NCBI GenBank assembly: GCA_028705785.1 | Contig: JAQWCT010000022.1 | Coordinates: forward strand, 1-17,755 | From: Sulfurospirillaceae bacterium | GTDB taxonomy: Bacteria > Campylobacterota > Campylobacteria > Campylobacterales > Sulfurospirillaceae | Direction: 5' to 3' | DNA length: 17,755 nt | In this document: piece by piece, positions 12,469-17,755 of the stretch | Layout: the number at the start of each line of letters is the position of its first letter | Position numbering within the stretch: the stretch's first letter is position 1 | Notes under the pieces: model-generated | What the model saw: the letters and a program-made list of their open reading frames with translations, nothing else | What the model was told of the DNA's origin: nothing | Databases searched by the model: none | Position numbers and translations under genes: made by a program

Positions 12469-14799
12469 ATGAGCGAGATTTTAATAACAATTGATGGAAA
12501 ACAGTGTGTTGCCACAGAGGGTGAATATGTTTTAAATGTTGCACGAAGGAATGGTATTTTTATACCCGCTCTTTGTTATGTAACCAACTGTTCTCCTACG
12601 CTTGCATGTCGTTTATGTTTGGTTGAAGTCGATGAAAAACGCGCTTATAGTTGTAATGCTAGAGCTAAAGAGGGTATGAGCGTTATCACTAAAAGTGAAG
12701 AAATCGAGAAAGAACGACGAGCTATTATGGAGATTTACGACATCAACCATCCGTTGGAATGTGGTGTTTGCGACCAAAGTGGTGAGTGCGATTTGCAAAA
12801 CTATACGCTTGAGATGGGTGTGGATTCGCAGCGACATTGTATCCCTGATACGCCGCGCCCTACTAAAAATTGGGGATTTATTCATTATGATGCCTCGCTT
12901 TGTATCGTGTGTGAGCGTTGTGTAACGGTGTGTAAAGATATGATAGGTGACGCCGCACTTAAAACGGTTCCAAGAGGTGGTGCGGAGCTTCCCAAAGAGT
13001 GGAAAGATAAAACCGAAAAAGATGCTTACGCCATGTGGAATAAACTCCAAAAGTCGATTATCGGCGTAGCCAGTGGTGCCCAGACTTTGGATTGTACTTT
13101 TTGTGGTGAGTGTACCGCAGTTTGTCCTGTTGGCGCGTTGGTAGGAAGTGATTTTCAGTATAAATCAAATGCATGGGAATTGAAAAAAATTCCTGCTTCA
13201 AATCCTCACAGCAGTGATTGTTCATTGCTTTATTATGATGTTAAACATACCAGTATTAAAGATGATAAGCCAAAAATTTATAGAGTGAGTAGTGACCAAA
13301 ACTATGCACCATTGCACGGAGCAGCGAGGTATGGTTATGATTTTGAAAATGTGGTAGAGGGTAAAGATAGTACAGCCTTTACGAAAGCCATTTTGCTTTT
13401 AGAAGCTAGGGTTGATACCATCGCTTTTGATAGCTACATTACTAACGAAGAAGCATTCATTCTTCAAAAGTTGAAAGAAAAATTTGGTTATCGCTTAGTC
13501 AACGAAGATGCTTCTACTTACCAACAATTTCTAAAAGCGTTTAGCCAAACCAGTGGAAGCAATCTTTACAGTGGAGATTTAAAAACTGTATCACAAAGTA
13601 ATTTTGTCGTAAGCTTTGGAAGTGCTCTTAAAACCGATAGCCCAAATGCAGGATATGCTATGAATAATGCCTTGGGCATGAATAAAGGGGCAGGGCTTTA
13701 TTTCCATCCTGTTGCTGACCCAATAGTAAGTGGATACTCCAAAAATCTTTTGAGCATTACGCATAAAGTTGGCGCAGAAGAAGCGATTGCGTATTTATTG
13801 TTGAATCTCTTTGGAAACAAAGAAGAAATGCCAAAAGAGCTTTTGATGGATGTTGATGCGCTGCTTTCTATCATTGGAATGGAGGCAGATTTTAGTGAAA
13901 AACTTGAAAAACTTTTGGAGAAAAAAGATTCGTTTAGCTTAATCGTAGGTGAAGATGTCTATAAGCATCCAAAGGCTGAAAATATTGCTCAACTTTTAGG
14001 CTTGATTGAGCGATTTACGCCCTTTAAAGTAGTGATTATTCCCTCAAAAACCAATACATTAGGGGTTTCATTGATTTGTGATTTAGATGCACAAAGAGGA
14101 GAATATACCCTTGGATACAATGTTAAAGGTGACTTTACGCTGAGTGCGCTTTTGGGTAAAGGTGATTTGGCGATGCCAGCTTTAAATCAACAAGAGGGCA
14201 CTTTTACTTCAATGAACAAAAGAGTGGTTCCTACCAATGCAGCGCTTAGTTTTAAAGGCTATTGTCTCAATGACCTCGCTAATGCACTAGGTTTAGAAGC
14301 GGAATGGACGATAGATTATACAAAAGAATTACCGAGTGACAAAGGTTTCGAAGCAAGAGAGTTTGATAGCTTACCCAATACCTTTGATAACAGTGGTTTT
14401 GAAAATAGAGGTTATTTATTACGCCCATTAACCTTTACATGTAAGGATTGCGTAGAGCCTTTAAGTGAGGTTGAAAACTTTGGAGAAGAAGTTGTTTATC
14501 AGGCCAATCCTGTACTTCAATTTAGCGCCTTTACCAATCAAGCCCATCAATTGTGTGAAGCAGGAGCATTATATGCTTCGGCTGAATTTTTAGAGCATAA
14601 AAATCTTAAAGATGGTGACATGGTACATATCACCAATGAAGAGGGTGATAAATTGGTCATTGCCATTAAGTTAGATCCGCATACGGCAGGACTTATTCCT
14701 TATCTACCAACATTTGATACCAAAATCGATGTCACACCATTTTTTAAAGATGGCTATCGATTTGCGAAGTTAACGATAAAAGGGGTTAACCATGAATGA
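12469..14799 (+). CDS. nuoG: Complex I subunit NuoG with an extra iron-sulfur motif
   Basis: Large iron-sulfur subunit and, without NuoE/F cofactors, the likely electron entry point. In the 776-residue protein the [2Fe-2S] N1b ligands are Cys36, Cys47, Cys50 and Cys62; the His-ligated [4Fe-4S] cluster uses His94, Cys98, Cys101 and Cys107. Then come two complete CxxCxxCxxxC motifs, 145-155 and 209-219 (the latter followed by Pro), enough for two [4Fe-4S] clusters, where ordinary NuoG has ligands for one. The N7 motif known from E. coli is not seen. From about 250 the protein is a molybdopterin-oxidoreductase-like domain without evident cofactor motifs. A strong AGAGGGG site precedes the ATG. 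The end overlaps nuoH by 8 bases. Confidence 0.95.
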   Translation: MSEILITIDGKQCVATEGEYVLNVARRNGIFIPALCYVTNCSPTLACRLCLVEVDEKRAYSCNARAKEGMSVITKSEEIEKERRAIMEIYDINHPLECGVCDQSGECDLQNYTLEMGVDSQRHCIPDTPRPTKNWGFIHYDASLCIVCERCVTVCKDMIGDAALKTVPRGGAELPKEWKDKTEKDAYAMWNKLQKSIIGVASGAQTLDCTFCGECTAVCPVGALVGSDFQYKSNAWELKKIPASNPHSSDCSLLYYDVKHTSIKDDKPKIYRVSSDQNYAPLHGAARYGYDFENVVEGKDSTAFTKAILLLEARVDTIAFDSYITNEEAFILQKLKEKFGYRLVNEDASTYQQFLKAFSQTSGSNLYSGDLKTVSQSNFVVSFGSALKTDSPNAGYAMNNALGMNKGAGLYFHPVADPIVSGYSKNLLSITHKVGAEEAIAYLLLNLFGNKEEMPKELLMDVDALLSIIGMEADFSEKLEKLLEKKDSFSLIVGEDVYKHPKAENIAQLLGLIERFTPFKVVIIPSKTNTLGVSLICDLDAQRGEYTLGYNVKGDFTLSALLGKGDLAMPALNQQEGTFTSMNKRVVPTNAALSFKGYCLNDLANALGLEAEWTIDYTKELPSDKGFEAREFDSLPNTFDNSGFENRGYLLRPLTFTCKDCVEPLSEVENFGEEVVYQANPVLQFSAFTNQAHQLCEAGALYASAEFLEHKNLKDGDMVHITNEEGDKLVIAIKLDPHTAGLIPYLPTFDTKIDVTPFFKDGYRFAKLTIKGVNHE
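14435..14444. repeat. TTACATGTAA palindrome inside nuoG
   Basis: Exact copy encoding Phe-Thr-Cys-Lys in NuoG, a different reading frame from the copies in znuA and nuoL. Confidence 0.85.
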
Positions 14800-15784
14800 A
14801 ACAGCTTTAATCATTGAAACGATTGTCAAAGCCGTCATTGTTGTAGCGGTTGTTGCAGGTATGGCGGGTTTTGCTACCTTTATTGAACGAAAAGTTTTAG
14901 CTTTTATGCAACGCCGTCTTGGACCGATGCATGTGGGACCTTACGGTCTTTTACAACTTGCTGCGGATGGTATCAAGCTTTTTACGAAAGAAGATATTAT
15001 TCCTCAACATGTTGTACGACCTATTTTTATGATAGCCCCTGTTATTGCAGCAGTCACTGCCTTTGTGGCGATGGCAGCTATTCCTTTTTTCCCAGAATTT
15101 ACACTGTTTGGATATACCGTTCATCCCATTGTTTCTGATATCAATGTGGCACTTTTATATGTCATGGGTGTTTCTTCGGTAGGTGTTTATGCACCACTTT
15201 TGGCAGGTATGAGTAGTGCTAACAAATGGTCACTTTTAGGAGCAGGACGAGCGGTAGTACAGATGCTTTCTTTTGAAGTGGTGAGCGGACTTTCTGTTTT
15301 GGCGCCTATTATGATGATAGGTTCTTTATCACTAATCGATATCAATGATTATCAAAGTGATGGCGTGATGAGTTGGCTAATATGGAAACAGCCTTTAGCC
15401 TTTTTATTATTTGCGATGGCTGGATTTATGGAAACAAATCGTTCACCTTTTGATACGATAGAGTTTGAAGCAGAAGTTGTCTCTGGTTATGCTACGGAGT
15501 ATTCAGGGATGCGATGGGGTCTTTTCTTCATAGGAGAATACGCCAATATGATTACGATTTCTGTGTTAGTGAGTATCATTTTTATGGGTGGTTACAATTC
15601 GCTTTGGTTTATCCCTGGGGCATTGATGATGTTACTCAAAGTTTCATTTTGGATTTTCTTATTTTTATGGGTAAGAGCAGCATGGCCACACATCAGACCC
15701 GATCAGTTAATGTGGGTGTGTTGGAAAGTATTGATGCCTTTGGCGGTGGTAAATATCCTTATCACCGGTTTAGTTTTGGTTTAG
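14792..15784 (+). CDS. nuoH: Complex I subunit NuoH
   Basis: Membrane subunit that joins the peripheral arm to the pump and forms the quinone tunnel. The 330-residue protein has about eight membrane helices, the loop motif FIERKVLAFMQRRLGP (30-45) and the second loop NRSPFDTIEFEAEVV (216-230) followed by TEYSGMRWGLFFIGEY. In that second loop DTIE stands where most NuoH have DLPE; the acidic residues are retained (Asp221, Glu224, Glu226, Glu228). The start lies inside the nuoG end (8-base overlap), so translation is coupled. Quinone in this phylum is normally menaquinone. Confidence 0.96.
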   Translation: MNETALIIETIVKAVIVVAVVAGMAGFATFIERKVLAFMQRRLGPMHVGPYGLLQLAADGIKLFTKEDIIPQHVVRPIFMIAPVIAAVTAFVAMAAIPFFPEFTLFGYTVHPIVSDINVALLYVMGVSSVGVYAPLLAGMSSANKWSLLGAGRAVVQMLSFEVVSGLSVLAPIMMIGSLSLIDINDYQSDGVMSWLIWKQPLAFLLFAMAGFMETNRSPFDTIEFEAEVVSGYATEYSGMRWGLFFIGEYANMITISVLVSIIFMGGYNSLWFIPGALMMLLKVSFWIFLFLWVRAAWPHIRPDQLMWVCWKVLMPLAVVNILITGLVLV

Positions 15785-15793
15785 GGGGAAAGC

Positions 15794-16408
15794 ATGGAAT
15801 TAAGAGATTTTCAAAATAGAAATATCAACCCCGGTTACATCTTCTTTGAGGGTGAAACGAAGCCTACGAATGGATGGGAATCATTTAAACGCGTGTTTAA
15901 AAGAAGTATCAAGGGTGAACTCTTTGTGGGGCTTTGGATTGTTTTTCGCGAGATGATTCGCTTTGATATTCACACCGTTCAATATCCAGCTGAGAAATTG
16001 GAAATGAGCCCACGATATAGAGCCATTCACAAACTTTTGCGTCTTTTTGAGAGTGGGAGTGAACGATGTATCGGATGTGGATTGTGTGAAAAAATTTGTA
16101 TTTCTAAATGTATCCGTATGGACACACATGTAGATGAAAAAAGCCGTAAAGTCGTGAGTGAATATACCATCAACTTTGGTCGTTGTATATTTTGTGGATA
16201 CTGCGCTGAAGTGTGTCCAGAGCTTGCTATTGTTCATGGTAATGAATATGAAAATGCCAGTGAACAGCGAGCCCATTTTGGTTTAAAAGAGGATATGCTC
16301 ACCCCTCTTGATGAGTTTAAAGCAAAAAAACAACAAGAATTTCCAGGATTTGGTGCACTGAGCGATCATGCCAATGAAACTGTGAAACAAACTCCATTAG
16401 CGTATTGA
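15794..16408 (+). CDS. nuoI: Complex I subunit NuoI (N6a/N6b ferredoxin-type)
   Basis: Peripheral subunit with two [4Fe-4S] clusters that pass electrons to N2 in NuoB. The 204-residue protein has cysteines 92, 95, 98, 102 (RCIGCGLCEKIC) and 131, 134, 137, 141 (CIFCGYCAEVCP). The first motif is followed by ISKC rather than the common Pro, leaving an extra Cys106. The N-terminal 85 residues contain the amphipathic helices that lie on the membrane (FVGLWIVFREMIRFD). The C-terminal tail from about residue 170 is charged and longer than in E. coli. It follows nuoH by 9 bases with a purine-rich ribosome site. Confidence 0.96.
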   Translation: MELRDFQNRNINPGYIFFEGETKPTNGWESFKRVFKRSIKGELFVGLWIVFREMIRFDIHTVQYPAEKLEMSPRYRAIHKLLRLFESGSERCIGCGLCEKICISKCIRMDTHVDEKSRKVVSEYTINFGRCIFCGYCAEVCPELAIVHGNEYENASEQRAHFGLKEDMLTPLDEFKAKKQQEFPGFGALSDHANETVKQTPLAY

Positions 16409-16415
16409 GGTTTAC

Positions 16416-16967
16416 ATGTATGAAATAATAGCATTTTATGTTTTCTCAGCTCTCACGATTGGTATGTTTACTATCGTGGTGATGAGTAAAAACGCACTCT
16501 ATGCGATGAGTGCATTGGCAGGGGGAATGATTTTTATCTCAGGATTCTTTTTCATCCTTGAAGCAGAATTTTTAGGGGTTGTTCAAATCACTGTTTATTC
16601 AGGTGCGATTATGGCACTCTACGCATTTGGTATGATGTTCTTTGATACTACCAGAGAGGTAAAAGAGCATGTCAGGGCGAAGAAGATTAGTTATACGCTT
16701 TTTATTTTGAGTGCTATCTTAATATTAGTGATTTTATCGGCACCACTCTTCTCCGAAAACATCCAAGCGACCTATCCTACGATTGAAAATGTTGGCAATA
16801 TCCAAATGATAGGGCTTGTGTTATTTACGAAATATCTGGTTCCTTTTGAACTTGCCGCTATTATGCTTTTGGTTGCGATGATTGCAGGTATTGTTCTTGC
16901 AAGTAAAAAAATGGATTTTGATCCACATTTTGATGAAAATGCAGAATTTTTACAGGAGGTCAAATGA
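16416..16967 (+). CDS. nuoJ: Complex I subunit NuoJ
   Basis: Membrane subunit of the proton-pumping arm. The 183-residue protein has five hydrophobic segments; the third holds the family motif EAEFLGVVQITVYSGAIMAL (49-68), containing the pi-bulge helix region. Length is normal. GAGG lies 5 bases before the ATG. The start codon falls within a one-mismatch copy of the repeated palindrome (TTACATGTAT, 16412-16421). Its stop overlaps the nuoK start in ATGA. Confidence 0.95.
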   Translation: MYEIIAFYVFSALTIGMFTIVVMSKNALYAMSALAGGMIFISGFFFILEAEFLGVVQITVYSGAIMALYAFGMMFFDTTREVKEHVRAKKISYTLFILSAILILVILSAPLFSENIQATYPTIENVGNIQMIGLVLFTKYLVPFELAAIMLLVAMIAGIVLASKKMDFDPHFDENAEFLQEVK

Positions 16968-17266
16968 TTACGCTAACCCATTACCTTGTTTTAACAGGTA
17001 TTTTATTTTCGATTGGTTTAGTGGGTGTTATGAGAAGAACTAATCTCTTGATGCTCTTTTTCTCTACAGAAATCCTTTTAAATGCAGTCAATATTGGCTT
17101 TGTGGCTGTCTCACACTATTATGGTGATTTAAGTGGACAAATGTTTGCATTTTTCATTATCGCGGTTGCTGCGAGTGAGGTTGCTGTGGGGTTGGGCTTA
17201 TTAATCTTATGGTACAAGCGCAATGGCTCGATTGATCTTAATAGCCTTCAAACGATGAAGGGATAG
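16964..17266 (+). CDS. nuoK: Complex I subunit NuoK
   Basis: Small antiporter-related membrane subunit, 100 residues with three helices. The two buried glutamates that are essential for proton transfer are present at Glu36 (FFSTEILLNAVN) and Glu72 (AVAASEVAVGLG), the same numbers as in E. coli. It overlaps nuoJ by 4 bases and abuts nuoL directly. Confidence 0.97.
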   Translation: MITLTHYLVLTGILFSIGLVGVMRRTNLLMLFFSTEILLNAVNIGFVAVSHYYGDLSGQMFAFFIIAVAASEVAVGLGLLILWYKRNGSIDLNSLQTMKG

Positions 17267-17737
17267 ATGATGGATAAATATCTTTATATTGCACTATTTG
17301 CACCCCTATTAAGTTCATTATTGGTTGCTCTTGTGGCGACTCGCCCTAAGATACTTTTTGCAGGAATTCTTGCCTCCGCTTTGATTGGTGTCTCTATGGT
17401 AGCTTCTTTTATATTGTTGATAGATGTGAATACCTATGGTCCTTTACATGTAAAGATGATGGACTGGATCGTTGCGGGGAGTTTAGAAATTCCTTTTGGC
17501 TTTATTGTTGATGAGGTTTCTGTTATCATGATGGTCACAGTGACATTGGTTTCGACAATAGTTCATATCTATTCTATTGGTTATATGGATCATGACAAGA
17601 GTTTTAATCGCTTCTTTTCCTACCTTTCAGCTTTCGTTTTTTCGATGATGATTTTGGTCATGAGCGATAATTTTGTTGGTCTGTTTATTGGATGGCCCGA
17701 ACACAAGGTCTCCGGTAAAAACCCCTTCATGTGGTAA
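17267..17737 (+). CDS. nuoL: Complex I subunit NuoL, N-terminal part, then abnormal end
   Basis: Antiporter-like proton pump subunit with a normal length above 600 residues. Here residues 1-143 read as genuine NuoL: N-terminal helices, VHIYSIGYMDHD, RFFSYLSAFVFSMMILV and DNFVGLFIGW. The family then continues with GWEGVGLCSxLLIG, but this sequence reads PEHKVSGKNPFMW and stops at 17737. None of the three frames after 17695 restores NuoL, so this is not a simple frameshift. Either the window end is a false join or something is inserted here. The start ATG at 17267 directly follows the nuoK stop; a second in-frame ATG at 17270 is also possible. Confidence 0.85.
   Translation: MMDKYLYIALFAPLLSSLLVALVATRPKILFAGILASALIGVSMVASFILLIDVNTYGPLHVKMMDWIVAGSLEIPFGFIVDEVSVIMMVTVTLVSTIVHIYSIGYMDHDKSFNRFFSYLSAFVFSMMILVMSDNFVGLFIGWPEHKVSGKNPFMW
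17444..17453. repeat. TTACATGTAA palindrome inside nuoL
   Basis: Exact copy, again extended to the 14-base perfect palindrome CTTTACATGTAAAG (17442-17455) and encoding Leu-His-Val-Lys, the same peptide as in ZnuA. Confidence 0.85.
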
Positions 17738-17755
17738 TATGTCAATTTCAATGTA
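17696..17755. other. Sequence of unknown origin following the nuoL break
   Basis: These last 60 bases do not belong to nuoL. Read on the minus strand they are open to the window edge for 20 codons with a plausible protein composition (contains DILPHEGVFTGDLVFG), so they may be part of an oppositely oriented gene joined here. I do not recognise it. One plus frame is also open over this short length, so the coding claim is weak. Confidence 0.45.

Noticed and set aside
12613..13050. Open frame of 145 codons antisense to nuoG
   Set aside because: Lies wholly inside a well-supported gene, and its product has no recognisable motif.
8525..17266. nuo operon as a horizontally acquired novel system
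   Set aside because: Gene order and composition fit the standard Campylobacterota complex I; only details of the NuoE/F/G region are unusual.
17696..17737. NuoL break explained by a simple frameshift
   Set aside because: All three frames after 17695 were read and none gives the EGVG region or later NuoL sequence.
1..17755. CRISPR array, tRNA, rRNA or a complete insertion sequence
   Set aside because: No regularly spaced repeats, no cloverleaf or rRNA-like segment and no transposase motif were seen; genes are packed almost end to end with no gap above 300 bases.

Overview
The window is chromosomal DNA from a Campylobacterota (epsilonproteobacterial) species. The main evidence is the complex I operon: the usual NuoE and NuoF are missing and two short proteins special to this phylum stand in their place, nuoC and nuoD are separate genes, and NuoG is large. 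AT-rich sequence, tight ATGA gene overlaps and TATAAT-type promoters fit this. A free-living Sulfurospirillum-like genus is my best guess, but that is inference.

Layout: (1) 1-2021, minus strand: zinc uptake operon znuA-znuC-znuB, with znuB cut by the window start. (2) 2022-2137: divergent control region with a perfect 15-bp inverted repeat, the probable zinc operator. (3) 2138-6629, plus strand: a compact five-gene cluster: Fur/Zur-type regulator, small lipoprotein, endonuclease IV (nfo), FadL-type outer-membrane porin and acyl-CoA ligase. The first three are joined by ATGA overlaps and the last two follow closely. (4) 6696-8435: a AAA ATPase with its own promoter and a terminator-like hairpin. 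(5) 8531 to the end: nuoA-B-C-D-(E-like)-(F-like)-G-H-I-J-K-L, one uninterrupted operon.

How they work together: ZnuA (His-rich loop) captures periplasmic zinc and ZnuB/ZnuC import it; the divergent Fur-family gene probably senses zinc and controls both directions. The fadL-ligase pair would bring a hydrophobic acid across the outer membrane and activate it as a CoA thioester. The nuo genes encode a proton-pumping complex I without an NADH module, expected to take electrons from a reduced carrier such as flavodoxin or ferredoxin and pass them to menaquinone.

Most notable: the palindrome TTACATGTAA is strongly over-represented (six exact copies and five one-mismatch copies, inside and between genes, in several reading frames); the NuoF-position protein shares a clear segment with NuoG; NuoG carries cysteines for an extra [4Fe-4S] cluster; and nuoL breaks abruptly at about 17695 into about 60 bases of unrelated sequence at the window end, which looks like a chimeric join or an insertion.
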